Source: Betaproteobacteria bacterium (GTDB lineage: Bacteria > Pseudomonadota > Gammaproteobacteria > Burkholderiales > Burkholderiaceae_C). From it: 64,000 nt of DNA. The stretch's first letter is position 1; each line of letters opens with the position of its first letter. This document shows positions 28,077-37,450 of this stretch, in pieces. The position numbers were made by a program, and so were the translations under genes. The DNA is taken from NCBI GenBank assembly GCA_016716535.1, contig JADJWD010000002.1, positions 620,001-684,000 on the forward strand. The letters run 5' to 3'. The notes under the pieces are model-generated. The model did no database searches. It was given only the letters and a program-made list of their open reading frames with translations, and had not been told where the DNA came from.

Positions 28077-28637
28077 ATGGACATCGTCGAGATAAAGAAG
28101 ACCGCCGAGCACAAGATGGGCAAGTCGCTCGAGGCGCTGAAGAACGAGCTGCACAAGATCCGCACCGGCCGCGCCCACCCGGGGCTGCTCGACCAGGTGC
28201 ACGTCGACTACTACGGCAGCTCGGTGCCGATCAGCCAGGTCGCCAACGTGACGCTGCTCGACGCGCGCACGATCAGCGTGCAGCCCTGGGAAAAGGGCAT
28301 GGGCCCGAAGATCGAGAAGGCGATCCGCGAAAGCGACCTCGGCCTGAACCCGAGCGCACAGGGTGACCTCTTGCGCGTGCCGATGCCCGCGCTCACCGAA
28401 GAGCGCCGCAAGGAGCTGACGAAGGTCGTGCGCCATGCCGGCGAGGAAGCCAAGATCGCCGTGCGCGCCGTGCGCCGCGAGGCCAACGAGCACCTGAAGA
28501 AGCTGCTCAAGGACAAGCACGTGCCCGAGGACGAGGAGAAGCGCGCGCAGGACGAAGTGCAGCGCCTCACCGACCGCGTCGTCGCCGAGATCGACCGCCT
28601 CGTGCACGGCAAGGAAGCCGAGGTGATGGCGGTTTGA
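28077..28637 (+). CDS. frr: Ribosome recycling factor
   Basis: 186 residues. RRF with EF-G splits post-termination ribosomes. The three-helix bundle signatures KMGKSLEALKNELHKIRTGRAHPGLL-like start (split KIRTGRAHPGLL) and RVPMPALTEERRKEL are present, and the C-terminus EIDRLVHGKEAEVM is typical. ATG 28077 has CAGGAG 10-15 bp upstream; the TTG at 28071 would add two residues. It follows pyrH directly and overlaps uppS by 4 bp. Confidence 0.97.
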   Translation: MDIVEIKKTAEHKMGKSLEALKNELHKIRTGRAHPGLLDQVHVDYYGSSVPISQVANVTLLDARTISVQPWEKGMGPKIEKAIRESDLGLNPSAQGDLLRVPMPALTEERRKELTKVVRHAGEEAKIAVRAVRREANEHLKKLLKDKHVPEDEEKRAQDEVQRLTDRVVAEIDRLVHGKEAEVMAV

Positions 28638-29407
28638 GCGCGCTGCCTGCCGCCCCGTCCGCCCCGCCGGGCAACGCCGAGCCGCGCAGCACGGGCCTCG
28701 TGCCGCGCCACGTCGCCGTCGTGATGGACGGCAACGGCCGCTGGGCGCGCTCGCGCTTCATGCCGCGCTTCTTCGGCCACAAGGCCGGCGTCGATGCGCT
28801 GGTGCGCGCGGTGAACCTGTTCGCCGACCGCGGCGTCGAGTACCTGAGCGTCTTCGCGTTCTCGTCGGAGAACTGGAAGCGCCCGACCGAGGAAGTGTCG
28901 GGCCTGATGAGCCTCGTGCTCGTCGCGGTGTCCAAGTACCTCGGCAAGCTCGCCAAGGACGGCGTGCGCATCCGCATCGTCGGCGACCGCTCGGCCGTCT
29001 CCGACAAGCTGCGCGAGGCCTGGGAGCAGGCCGAGGCGCTGACGCGCGACAACACGCGCATCACGCTGGCGGTGTGCTTCAACTACGGCGGCCGCTGGGA
29101 CGTGGTGCAGGCCGCGCGCCGCGCCATCGCCGAGGGCCTGGCGCCCGAGCAGCTCGACGAGGCCTGGCTCGGCCGGCACATGGCGCTTTCGTTCGCGCCC
29201 GACCCCGACCTCTTCATCCGCACCGGCGGCGAGATGCGCATCAGCAACTTCATGCTCTGGCAGTCGGCCTACGCGGAGTTCCACTTCACCGATTGCCTGT
29301 GGCCCGACTTCGGCGCCGAGGAGATCGACCGCGCGCTCGCCGCCTACGCGCAGCGCGACCGTCGCTTCGGCATGATCCGCCCGCCGGTCGTGCAGGCCGC
29401 CGAGTAG
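28634..29407 (+). CDS. uppS: Undecaprenyl diphosphate synthase (di-trans,poly-cis)
   Basis: 257 residues. The cis-prenyltransferase adds eight isopentenyl units to FPP to make the C55 carrier lipid for peptidoglycan and O-antigen. The catalytic Asp32 lies in VVMDGNGRWARSR. FAFSSENWKRP and the C-terminal PDLFIRTGGEMRISNF with YAEFHFTDCLWPDF are complete. The start is TTG at 28634 overlapping the frr stop (TTGA). An Ala/Pro-rich N-terminal extension of about 22 residues precedes the conserved core. Confidence 0.96.
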   Translation: MSALPAAPSAPPGNAEPRSTGLVPRHVAVVMDGNGRWARSRFMPRFFGHKAGVDALVRAVNLFADRGVEYLSVFAFSSENWKRPTEEVSGLMSLVLVAVSKYLGKLAKDGVRIRIVGDRSAVSDKLREAWEQAEALTRDNTRITLAVCFNYGGRWDVVQAARRAIAEGLAPEQLDEAWLGRHMALSFAPDPDLFIRTGGEMRISNFMLWQSAYAEFHFTDCLWPDFGAEEIDRALAAYAQRDRRFGMIRPPVVQAAE

Positions 29408-29442
29408 GCCCGACGAGGCGGCGCAAGCCCGTCGAGATCCAC

Positions 29443-30288
29443 ATGCTTCGCCAGCGGGTCATCACCGCGCTGATCCTGGTCGGGATCATGTTCGCCGCGC
29501 TCGCGGCGCCCGGGCCGTGGCCGTTTGCGCTCGTCACGCTGGCACTGCTGGCCGGCGGTGCGTGGGAGTGGGGGCGCCTGAACGCCGCCGGCGCGGCGGT
29601 GGCGTGGGGACTCGGTGGCCTGATGGCGATCGCCGGCATCGCCGCCGTCGCCGCCGGCTGGGCGGGGCGCTCGCTCGGCGGCGGCTGGTGGCTTGCGGTG
29701 GGGGTGTGGGCGCTCGGCGGGGCGCTGGTGCTCAAGCGCGGGGTCGCGGCCTGGCCGCAGGTGCCGCGCGCGCTGCGCTGGGCCGTCGGGCTCGTGCTGC
29801 TGATGCTCGCCTGGGCCGCGCTGATCGAAGCGCGCGCCATCGGCATCAACTTCATGCTCTCGATGCTGTGCGTCGTGTGGATGGCCGACATCGCCGCCTA
29901 CTTCGGCGGCAAGGCGTTCGGGCGGCGCAAGCTCGCGCCGGCCATCAGCCCGGGCAAGAGCTGGGAAGGCGTGTGGTCGGGCATGGCCGGCGTGCTGCTG
30001 CTGGCGCTCATCTGGATGGTGCTCGACCGGCACTTCGGCTTCGACGGCCCGAGCCTCTACACGCGGCTCGTGCAGGCGCACGGCTGGGTCGTCGCGGTGC
30101 TGGCGCTGCTGGCGCTGTGCATGTTGAGCGTCGTCGGCGACCTGATCGAATCGCTCGTCAAGCGCGCCGCCGGTGCCAAGGACAGCAGCCAGCTGCTGCC
30201 CGGCCACGGCGGCGTGCTCGACCGCGTCGATGCGCTCTTGCCGGTGATGCCCGCCGTGCTGGCGCTGATGAGTCTCGTGCCGCGATGA
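29443..30288 (+). CDS. cdsA: Phosphatidate cytidylyltransferase
   Basis: A 281-residue polytopic membrane enzyme making CDP-diacylglycerol from CTP and phosphatidate, the branch point for all phospholipids. It has about eight hydrophobic helices. The signature near the C-terminus is intact: SPGKSWEG, GDLIESLVKR, KDSSQLLPGHGGVLDRVD. ATG 29443 is the first start after uppS and opens at the first membrane helix. The stop overlaps the dxr start (ATGA), consistent with a single operon. Confidence 0.96.
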   Translation: MLRQRVITALILVGIMFAALAAPGPWPFALVTLALLAGGAWEWGRLNAAGAAVAWGLGGLMAIAGIAAVAAGWAGRSLGGGWWLAVGVWALGGALVLKRGVAAWPQVPRALRWAVGLVLLMLAWAALIEARAIGINFMLSMLCVVWMADIAAYFGGKAFGRRKLAPAISPGKSWEGVWSGMAGVLLLALIWMVLDRHFGFDGPSLYTRLVQAHGWVVAVLALLALCMLSVVGDLIESLVKRAAGAKDSSQLLPGHGGVLDRVDALLPVMPAVLALMSLVPR

Positions 30289-31493
30289 AGACGTCCACCG
30301 CCGGCCGCCGGCAGCGCATCGCCATCCTCGGCTCGACGGGCTCGATCGGCGTCAGCACGCTCGACGTGATCGCGCGCCATCCCGACCGCTTCGAGGTCTT
30401 CGGCCTGACGAGCCACCAGCGGGTGCCCGAGCTCGTCGAGCAGTGCCTGCGTTTTTCGCCGCGCATCGCCGTGCTGCCCGACCGCGAGCGTGCGCGCGAG
30501 GCGCGCCGGCTGCTCGCCGAACGTGGCAGCCGCACCGAGGTGCTCGAAGGCGCGCAGGCGCTTGGCCAACTCGCCGCCGAGCCCGAGGTCGATGCGGTGA
30601 TGGCGGCGATCGTCGGCGCGGCCGGGCTGCCGGCCTGCATGGCCGCGGCCGCGGCGGGCAAGCGCCTGCTGCTGGCCAACAAGGAGGCGCTCGTCGTCGG
30701 CGGCGCGCTCTTCATGCGCTCCGTGGCCGAAGGCGGCGCGACGCTGTTGCCGATCGACAGCGAACACTCGGCGATCTTCCAGTGCCTGCCCGAAGACCGC
30801 GGCGCGTGGGGCGAGCGCATCGACCACATCGTGCTCACCGCCAGCGGCGGGCCGTTCCGCCGCCGCGCGCCCGAGAGCCTGCACGCAGTGACCCCCGCCG
30901 AGGCGGTGGCGCACCCGAACTGGGTCATGGGCCGCAAGATCTCGGTCGACTCGGCGACGATGATGAACAAGGCGCTCGAGGTGATCGAGGCGCGCTGGCT
31001 CTTCGACCTCGCGCCCGAGCAGGTGCGCGTCGTCATCCACCCGCAGAGCATCGTGCACTCGATGGTCGTCTGCCGCGACGCGTCGGTGCTCGCGCAACTC
31101 GGCACGCCGGACATGCGCGTGCCGATCGCCTACGGCCTGAGCTTCCCCGAGCGCATCGAATCGGGCGCCTCGCGGCTGGACTTCCTGCAACTGCAAGGGC
31201 TGACGTTCGAGCCGGTCGACGAGCGCCTCTTCCCGGGCCTCGGCCTCGCATGGCAGGCGCTCGCCGCGCCGGCCGGTGCGACGGCGGCGCTGAATGCCGC
31301 CAACGAAGTGGCGGTCGAGTCGTTCCTCAGCGGAACCATCCGCTTCACCGACATTCACACCGTCAACGCGCGCACCGTCGAGCGCCTGGCGGGCCGGCAC
31401 GGCGCCGTCTCGACGATCGACGACCTGCTGGACATCGATCGCCGCGCGCGTGCCGAGGCGCACAGCGCCGTCGCCGCGCTGGCGCCGCGCTAG
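30285..31493 (+). CDS. dxr: 1-deoxy-D-xylulose 5-phosphate reductoisomerase
   Basis: 402 residues. It makes MEP from DXP with NADPH, the committed isoprenoid step and the fosmidomycin target. The NADPH motif is ILGSTGSIGVSTLDVI. The metal and substrate motifs LLANKEALVVGG, LPIDSEHSAIFQCL and ASGGPFRRR follow, with the GRKISVDSATMMNKALE segment. The N-terminus is fixed by the 4-bp overlap with cdsA. Together with ispG and uppS the window holds three steps of the isoprenoid route. Confidence 0.97.
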   Translation: MKTSTAGRRQRIAILGSTGSIGVSTLDVIARHPDRFEVFGLTSHQRVPELVEQCLRFSPRIAVLPDRERAREARRLLAERGSRTEVLEGAQALGQLAAEPEVDAVMAAIVGAAGLPACMAAAAAGKRLLLANKEALVVGGALFMRSVAEGGATLLPIDSEHSAIFQCLPEDRGAWGERIDHIVLTASGGPFRRRAPESLHAVTPAEAVAHPNWVMGRKISVDSATMMNKALEVIEARWLFDLAPEQVRVVIHPQSIVHSMVVCRDASVLAQLGTPDMRVPIAYGLSFPERIESGASRLDFLQLQGLTFEPVDERLFPGLGLAWQALAAPAGATAALNAANEVAVESFLSGTIRFTDIHTVNARTVERLAGRHGAVSTIDDLLDIDRRARAEAHSAVAALAPR

Positions 31494-31557
31494 AGCGCAG
31501 CCGCGCTGCACATCCACCGGCCGCGCCCCGGTCCTGCCCGTCACGAAGCCGCCCGTC

Positions 31558-32955
31558 ATGACCTACCTCATCGGCCTCATCGTCACCCTCGGCCTCCTGA
31601 TCGTCGTGCACGAGTACGGGCACTACCGCGTGGCGCTCGCCTGCGGCGTCAAGGTGCAGCGCTTCTCGGTCGGCTTCGGCCGCGTGTTGTGGCGCCGCCA
31701 GCGCACGCCCGAGTCGACCGAGTTCGTCGTCTGCGCGCTGCCGCTCGGCGGCTACGTGCGCATGCTCGACGAGCGCGAAGGCAACGTGCCGGCCGCACAA
31801 CTCGGCCAGGCCTTCAACCGCAAGACGCTTCGCCAGCGCAGCGCCATCGTCGCCGCCGGGCCGCTGGCCAACCTGGCGCTCGCGGTGCTGCTCTTCGCCG
31901 GCGCCTACTGGGTCGGCATGCAGGAGCCGAAGGCGGTGCTCGGGCCCTCGGTCGCCGGCAGCCTTGCCGAACAGGCAGGCCTCAAGAGCGGCGACTGGGT
32001 GCGCGCGATGAGCACGCCGGGCGACGAAAGCAGCGGCGACGGCTGGCGCGAAGTGCAGTCGATGAACGACCTGATGTGGCGCCTCACGCAATCGGCGCTG
32101 CAGCGCGAGCCCGTGCGGCTGCAGGTCACCGACCGTGACGGCCGCGGCGCGCGCACGCTGCTGCTCGATCTCGCGCGCTTCGAGCCGCGCGACGTCGACG
32201 GCGCACTGGCGCGCAAGATCGGCCTCGGCGGTGCATTCGGCGAGCCGGTGCTCGGCCGGCTGAAGGAAGGCGGCCCGGCGCTGCGCGCCGGCCTTGCCGA
32301 AGGCGACCGCGTGATCAGCATCGACGGCCAGCCGGTGGCCGACGCGCAGTCGCTGCGCGAGCGCATCCGCGCCTCGGCCGCGGCGGCGCCGGCGGGCGCA
32401 CGTGACGCACAGCCGCAGCGCTGGCGCATCGAACGCGCCGGCCGCAGCCTCGAGCTCGAAGTGGTACCGCGCATCGACACGACCGTCACCCCGGCCGTGG
32501 CGCGCATCGACGCCTACGTCGGCACGCCGCCCGCGATGGTGACCGTGCGCCACGGGCCGTGGGAAGGCATCGTCGGCGGCTTCGAGCGCATGTGGGACAC
32601 GTCTGTCTTCACGCTGAAGATGCTCGGCCGCATGGTCATCGGCGAGGCGTCGATCAAGAACCTCTCCGGGCCGATCAGCATCGCCGATTACGCCGGCCAG
32701 TCGGTGCAGCAGGGGCCGGCGCGCTTCCTCGAGTTCCTGGCCATCGTCAGCGTCAGCCTCGGCGTGCTGAACCTGCTGCCGCTGCCGATGCTCGATGGCG
32801 GCCACCTCATGGTTTACATTTTCGAGGGTGTCACCGGCCGCGCGCTGTCGGAGGAGTGGCTGGCGCGGCTGCAGCGCGGCGGCATCGCGGTGCTGCTGCT
32901 GATGATGTCGGTGGCGCTCTACAACGACGTGGTCCGGCTGCTCGGGCTGCACTGA
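31558..32955 (+). CDS. rseP: Site-2 intramembrane zinc protease RseP
   Basis: 465 residues. Cleaves anti-sigma factor RseA in the membrane during the envelope stress response. The zinc motif HEYGH gives His18, Glu19 and His22 in the first helix, and the third ligand Asp413 lies in LPLPMLDGGHL in a late helix. Two periplasmic PDZ regions sit between them, with LGPSVAGSLAEQAGLKSGDWV and GGPALRAGLAEGDRVISIDGQPV as carboxylate-binding loops. ATG 31558 starts directly at the catalytic helix. dxr-rseP-bamA order is conserved. Confidence 0.96.
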   Translation: MTYLIGLIVTLGLLIVVHEYGHYRVALACGVKVQRFSVGFGRVLWRRQRTPESTEFVVCALPLGGYVRMLDEREGNVPAAQLGQAFNRKTLRQRSAIVAAGPLANLALAVLLFAGAYWVGMQEPKAVLGPSVAGSLAEQAGLKSGDWVRAMSTPGDESSGDGWREVQSMNDLMWRLTQSALQREPVRLQVTDRDGRGARTLLLDLARFEPRDVDGALARKIGLGGAFGEPVLGRLKEGGPALRAGLAEGDRVISIDGQPVADAQSLRERIRASAAAAPAGARDAQPQRWRIERAGRSLELEVVPRIDTTVTPAVARIDAYVGTPPAMVTVRHGPWEGIVGGFERMWDTSVFTLKMLGRMVIGEASIKNLSGPISIADYAGQSVQQGPARFLEFLAIVSVSLGVLNLLPLPMLDGGHLMVYIFEGVTGRALSEEWLARLQRGGIAVLLLMMSVALYNDVVRLLGLH

Positions 32956-32969
32956 ATCCCTTTTCCCCG

Positions 32970-35276
32970 ATGGTTCCTGTCCTGCCAGGCGGCGCGCCGC
33001 GCGCCGTCGTGATGCTGATCGCGGCCGCCGCGGCCGTGGCCGCCGCGCCGGCGGCGCGGGCCGTCACCCCGTTCGTCATCAAGGACATCCGCGTCGAGGG
33101 GCTGAGCCGCACCGACCCGGGCAGCGTCTTCGCGGCGCTGCCGTTCCGCATCGGCGACACCTACACCGACGACAAGGGCTCGGCGGCGCTGCGGGCGTTG
33201 TTCGCCACGGGCCTGTTCAAGGACGTGCGCATCGACATCGAGGGCGAGGTCACCGTCATCATCGTCGACGAGCGCGCGATCATCGCCAACGTCGCCTTCG
33301 TCGGCCTGCGCGAGTTCGACAAGGACCCGCTGCTGAAGTCGCTGCGCGACAACGGCATCGGCGAGGGCCTGCCGTACGACCGCGCACTGATCGACCGCGC
33401 CGAGCAGGAGATCAAGCGCCAGTACCTGAGCCGCAGCCTCTATGGCGCCGAGGTGACGACAACGGTGACGCCGATCGAGCGCAACCGCGTCAACATCACC
33501 TTCACGATGAACGAGGGCGACGCGGCGCGCGTCTCGTCGGTGACCGTGGCCGGCTCGAGCGCGTTCAGCGAATCGACGCTGCTCGAGCAGATGGAGCTGT
33601 CGGCCACCGGCTGGTTCAGCTGGTATTCGAAGAACGACCGCTACGCGCGCAGCAAGCTCAACGCCGACCTCGAGCGTCTGCGCGCCTTCTACATCAACCG
33701 CGGCTACCTCGAATTCGGCATCGAGTCGACGCAGGTGACGATCTCGCCCGACAAGCAGAGCATCGCCATCGCGATCTCGGTGCGCGAGGGCCAGCCGTAC
33801 ACCGTGACGGCCGTGCGGCTTGAAGGCGACTACCTCGGCAAGGAGGCCGAGTTCCAGGAGCTCGTGCAGCTGCGCCCGGGCGAGGCCTACCGCGGCGAGG
33901 CGGTGACGAGCACGGCGCGCGCCTTCACCGAGCGCTTCGGCCAATACGGCTACGCCTTCGCGCGCGTCGACCAGCGGCCCGAGATCGACCGCGCCACCGG
34001 CCAGGTGGTCGTCGTGCTGACGGCCGTGCCCGAGCGCCGCGTCTACGTGCGCCGCATCGAGGTGGCCGGCAACACGCGCACGCGCGACGAGGTCATCCGG
34101 CGCGAGTTCCGCCAGCTCGAGGCCGCCTGGTACGACGCGGCGCTGATTCGGCTCTCGAAGGAGCGGCTGAACCGGCTCGCCTTCTTCGCCGAGGTCGAGG
34201 TCGAGACGAGCGAGGTGCCCGGCGCCCCCGACCAGGTCGACCTCGTCGTCACCGTGAAGGAAAAGCCCACCGGCAACCTGAACCTCGGCGCCGGCTACTC
34301 CAACGCCGAGAAGTTCACCTTCACCGCCGGCATCCGCCAGGACAACGCGTTCGGCACCGGCAACTCGCTCGGGCTGGAGATCAACACCAGCAAGACGCAG
34401 CAGGTGCTGGCGATCAACACCTACGACCCGTACTTCACCGTCGATGGCATCAGCCGCTCGATCGACCTCGTCTACCGCAAGGGGCGGGCGCTGAACCAGC
34501 TGATCGAGGAGTACGAGACCGGCAACCAGCGCCTGGGCATCACCTTCGGCGTGCCGTTCTCCGAGTACGACACGGTCTACATGGGCCTGGCCGCCGACCG
34601 GCAGGAGATCGGCAGCGCGATCGGCCTGCCGCTGGCGTACCTGAACTACCGCGTGCTGTTCGGCGAGAAGAGCATGGCCTACCCGCTGACGCTCGGCTGG
34701 GCGCGTGACGCACGCGACAGCGTGCTCGTGCCCACCGCCGGGCGCTACCAGCGCGTCAACTTCGAGTACAGCTTCGCCGGCGACGTGCGCTACACCCGCA
34801 CGAACCTGCAGTACCAGGAGTACTGGGGCCTGCCCGCGCGGCTGGTGCTCGGCCTGAACGCCGAGCTCGGCTGGGGCAAGGGCCTCGGCGGCAAGCCGTT
34901 CCCGGTGTTCAAGAACTTCTACGGCGGCGGCCTCGGCACCGTGCGCGCGTTCGAGCAGGGCTCGCTCGGCGTCATCGACCCGACCGGCGCCTACATCGGC
35001 GGCGCCAAGCGATTCAACCTGAACAGCGAGCTGTACTTCCCGGTGCCCGGCACCGGCAACGACAAGTCGCTGCGCATCTTCGCCTTCGCCGACGCCGGCA
35101 ACGTCTGGCGCGAGGACGAGGAGATCGATGGGTCGTCGCTGCGCGCCTCGGCCGGCCTCGGGCTTTCCTGGATCTCGCCGGTCGGGCCGCTGAAGCTCTC
35201 GTGGGGCAAGCCCGTGCGCGTGCAGCGCAACGATAGAATCCAGCGCTTCCAATTCCAGATCGGGACCGCGTTCTGA
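32970..35276 (+). CDS. bamA: Outer membrane protein assembly factor BamA
   Basis: 768 residues. A signal peptide (to about AARA at residue 30) precedes five POTRA repeats (about 31-420), the first starting VIKDIRVEGLSRTDPG. A C-terminal 16-strand barrel follows, ending in the terminal Phe needed for outer membrane insertion. BamA folds and inserts beta-barrel proteins. The loop-6 lid motif, usually VRGF, reads VRAF here (Val658-Arg659-Ala660-Phe661), with the essential Arg kept. Its stop overlaps the skp start. Confidence 0.96.
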   Translation: MVPVLPGGAPRAVVMLIAAAAAVAAAPAARAVTPFVIKDIRVEGLSRTDPGSVFAALPFRIGDTYTDDKGSAALRALFATGLFKDVRIDIEGEVTVIIVDERAIIANVAFVGLREFDKDPLLKSLRDNGIGEGLPYDRALIDRAEQEIKRQYLSRSLYGAEVTTTVTPIERNRVNITFTMNEGDAARVSSVTVAGSSAFSESTLLEQMELSATGWFSWYSKNDRYARSKLNADLERLRAFYINRGYLEFGIESTQVTISPDKQSIAIAISVREGQPYTVTAVRLEGDYLGKEAEFQELVQLRPGEAYRGEAVTSTARAFTERFGQYGYAFARVDQRPEIDRATGQVVVVLTAVPERRVYVRRIEVAGNTRTRDEVIRREFRQLEAAWYDAALIRLSKERLNRLAFFAEVEVETSEVPGAPDQVDLVVTVKEKPTGNLNLGAGYSNAEKFTFTAGIRQDNAFGTGNSLGLEINTSKTQQVLAINTYDPYFTVDGISRSIDLVYRKGRALNQLIEEYETGNQRLGITFGVPFSEYDTVYMGLAADRQEIGSAIGLPLAYLNYRVLFGEKSMAYPLTLGWARDARDSVLVPTAGRYQRVNFEYSFAGDVRYTRTNLQYQEYWGLPARLVLGLNAELGWGKGLGGKPFPVFKNFYGGGLGTVRAFEQGSLGVIDPTGAYIGGAKRFNLNSELYFPVPGTGNDKSLRIFAFADAGNVWREDEEIDGSSLRASAGLGLSWISPVGPLKLSWGKPVRVQRNDRIQRFQFQIGTAF

Positions 35277-35830
35277 TGATGCCCTTTGCCCTTCGTTTGT
35301 CCGGCGGCCTGCGCCGGCTGGCCACGGCCGCGCTGGCCTCGTGCGCCGTGCTGGCCGCACCGGCCGCCTGGGCGCAGGACGGCGTGGTGAAGATCGGCTA
35401 CGTCAACAGCGAGCGGGTGCTGCGCGAGTCGGCCCCGGCGCGCACCGCGCAGGGCAAGCTCGAAGGCGAGTTCGGCAAGCGCGAGAAGGAAGTGGCCGAA
35501 CTGGCCGCGCGCCTGAAGGCCGCTGCCGACAAGCTCGACAAGGATGGCCCGACGCTGCCCGAAGCCGAGCGGCTGCGCCGCCAGCGCGACCTCGTCGAGC
35601 AGGACCGCGACCTCACGCGCAAGCGCCGCGAGTTCCAGGAAGACCTGAACCAGCGCCGCAACGAAGAACTCGCCGGCCTCGTCGAGCGCGCCAACAAGAT
35701 CATCCGCCAGATCGCCGAGCAGGAGAAGTTCGACATCATCCTGCAGGAAGCCATCTACGCCGGCGCGCGCGTGGACATCACCGACAAGGTGATCCGCGCG
35801 CTGAACGCCCAGCCGGCCTCCGGCAGGTAA
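35276..35830 (+). CDS. skp: Periplasmic chaperone Skp (OmpH)
   Basis: 184 residues with a cleavable signal peptide ending at AWAQDG (about residue 34). A Skp domain begins VKIGYVNSERVLRESAPA and continues into a long charged coiled-coil tentacle region (about 60-145). Skp is a trimeric jellyfish-shaped chaperone carrying unfolded outer membrane proteins to BAM, matching its place right behind bamA. The ATG at 35276 overlaps the bamA stop; the next codon is also ATG (35279). Confidence 0.94.
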   Translation: MMPFALRLSGGLRRLATAALASCAVLAAPAAWAQDGVVKIGYVNSERVLRESAPARTAQGKLEGEFGKREKEVAELAARLKAAADKLDKDGPTLPEAERLRRQRDLVEQDRDLTRKRREFQEDLNQRRNEELAGLVERANKIIRQIAEQEKFDIILQEAIYAGARVDITDKVIRALNAQPASGR

Positions 35831-35873
35831 GCGGCGGCCGGACGCATCGTTCGCGCGCGCTGCCGCCACCGTG

Positions 35874-36968
35874 ATGGGCCACCGCGTCGGCGAGCTGGCC
35901 CGGCACCTGGGCGGTGAACTGCTCGGCCCGGCCGAGCTCGAGGTCGAGCGCATCGCGCCGCTGGCCGAAGCCGGCCCCGGCAGCATCACCTTCATCGCGC
36001 AGGCGAAGTTCCGGCCGCTCTTGGCCGACAGCGCTGCGGCCTGCGTGATCGCGGCGCCCGCGCAGCGCGAGGCGGCCGAGCAGCGGGTCGCCGCCGGCCG
36101 CGGCGCGGTGATCCTCTGCACCGACCCCTACCTCGCCTTCGCGAGGCTCACGCAATGGTGGGCGGCACGCACGCACTCACACACGCGTGCGCGGCCGGCG
36201 CCGGGCGTGCATCCGTCGGCCATCGTCGAAGCGGGCGTCTCGCTGCCGGCCGGCGTGCACGTCGGCGCGCTCGCCTATGTCGGCGCCGGCGCGCGGCTCG
36301 GCGAGGGCGCCGTCGTGCGCGAGCAGGCGCACGTCGGTGCCGGTGCCGTCGTCGGCGAGCGCACGGTGCTGATGCCGCGCGCGCAGCTCGGCGAGGGTTG
36401 CCGCATCGGCGCACGTGGCCTCGTGCACGGCGGCGCAGTGATCGGCGCCGATGGCTTCGGCTTCGCGCCGCACGAAGGGCGCTGGGAGAAGATCGAGCAG
36501 CTGGGCAGCGTGGCGATCGGCGACGACGTCGAGATCGGCGCCAACACCTGCATCGACCGCGGCGCGCTCGGCGACACGGTGCTCGCCGACGGCGTGAAGC
36601 TCGACAACCTGGTGCAGATCGCGCACAACGTGCAGGTCGGCGCGCACACCGCGTTCGCCGGCTGCGCCGCGGTCGCCGGCAGCACGCGCATCGGCGCGCA
36701 CTGCACGATCGGCGGCGCGGCGCGCATCATCGGCCACCTCGAGATCACCGACCACGTGCACATCAGCGCCACAACGCTGGTGAGCCGCTCGATCCTGAAG
36801 CCGGGGCACTACAGCGGCGCTTTCCCGTTCGACGACAATGCCTCGTGGGAGAAGAATGCGGCGACCTTGCGGCAGCTGCATTCACTGCGCGACCGCCTGC
36901 GCGCGGTGGAAAAGGCTCTCGACCTGGCCCGTGCCGGACAGCCGCTTTCGAAGAAGACGCCATCATGA
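35874..36968 (+). CDS. lpxD: UDP-3-O-(3-hydroxyacyl)glucosamine N-acyltransferase
   Basis: 364 residues. Third step of lipid A synthesis, N-acylating UDP-3-O-acyl-glucosamine with hydroxyacyl-ACP. An N-terminal uridine-binding domain (GSITFIAQAKFRPLL) precedes a left-handed beta helix of hexapeptide repeats (about 108-320). The catalytic His is in VKLDNLVQIAHNVQVG. The start is ATG 35874; a GTG lies one codon earlier. The stop overlaps the fabZ ATG. Confidence 0.95.
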   Translation: MGHRVGELARHLGGELLGPAELEVERIAPLAEAGPGSITFIAQAKFRPLLADSAAACVIAAPAQREAAEQRVAAGRGAVILCTDPYLAFARLTQWWAARTHSHTRARPAPGVHPSAIVEAGVSLPAGVHVGALAYVGAGARLGEGAVVREQAHVGAGAVVGERTVLMPRAQLGEGCRIGARGLVHGGAVIGADGFGFAPHEGRWEKIEQLGSVAIGDDVEIGANTCIDRGALGDTVLADGVKLDNLVQIAHNVQVGAHTAFAGCAAVAGSTRIGAHCTIGGAARIIGHLEITDHVHISATTLVSRSILKPGHYSGAFPFDDNASWEKNAATLRQLHSLRDRLRAVEKALDLARAGQPLSKKTPS

Positions 36969-37411
36969 GCAACGGCATGGACATCCAAGAGATCCTGAAG
37001 ACGCTGCCGCACCGGTATCCGTTCGTGCTCGTCGACCGCGTGCTCCAGCTCGACAAGGGCCAGTACGCGAAGGCGATCAAGAACGTCAGCATCAACGAGC
37101 CGTTCTTCACTGGCCACTTCCCGGCGCGGCCGGTGATGCCGGGTGTCCTCGTCATCGAGGCGCTGGCGCAGGCCGCGGCGATGCTCGCCTTCGTCACCAA
37201 GGGCACCGAGGCGGGCAGCGACAAGGTGGTGTACCTCGTGGGCATCGACTCGGCGCGCTTCAAGCGGCCGGTGGTGCCGGGCGACCAGCTCGTGCTCGAG
37301 GTCTGGCAGGAACGCGTCAAGGGCGGCATCCACAAGTACCGCACGCGCGCCACCGTCGAGGGCCAGGTCGTGGCCGAGTGCGAGATCATGTGCACCGAGC
37401 GCGAGGTGTGA
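36965..37411 (+). CDS. fabZ: 3-hydroxyacyl-ACP dehydratase FabZ
   Basis: 148 residues with the hot-dog fold. Dehydrates 3-hydroxyacyl-ACP in fatty acid elongation and competes with LpxA/LpxD for the same substrate pool, which explains its place in the lpx operon. The catalytic His lies in FFTGHFPARPVMPG and the Glu in LVIEALAQ. LPHRYPFVLVDRV at the N-terminus is the family hallmark. It starts within the lpxD stop (ATGA). Confidence 0.97.
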   Translation: MSNGMDIQEILKTLPHRYPFVLVDRVLQLDKGQYAKAIKNVSINEPFFTGHFPARPVMPGVLVIEALAQAAAMLAFVTKGTEAGSDKVVYLVGIDSARFKRPVVPGDQLVLEVWQERVKGGIHKYRTRATVEGQVVAECEIMCTEREV

Positions 37412-37450
37412 ACGCCGCTGCCGCCTGAAGCTCGCCTGTACTGCCTCGAC

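Noticed and set aside
27959..28366. Programmed frameshifting in pyrH
   Set aside because: The site has no slippery heptamer or downstream stimulator, and homologues do not frameshift; one extra base is simpler.
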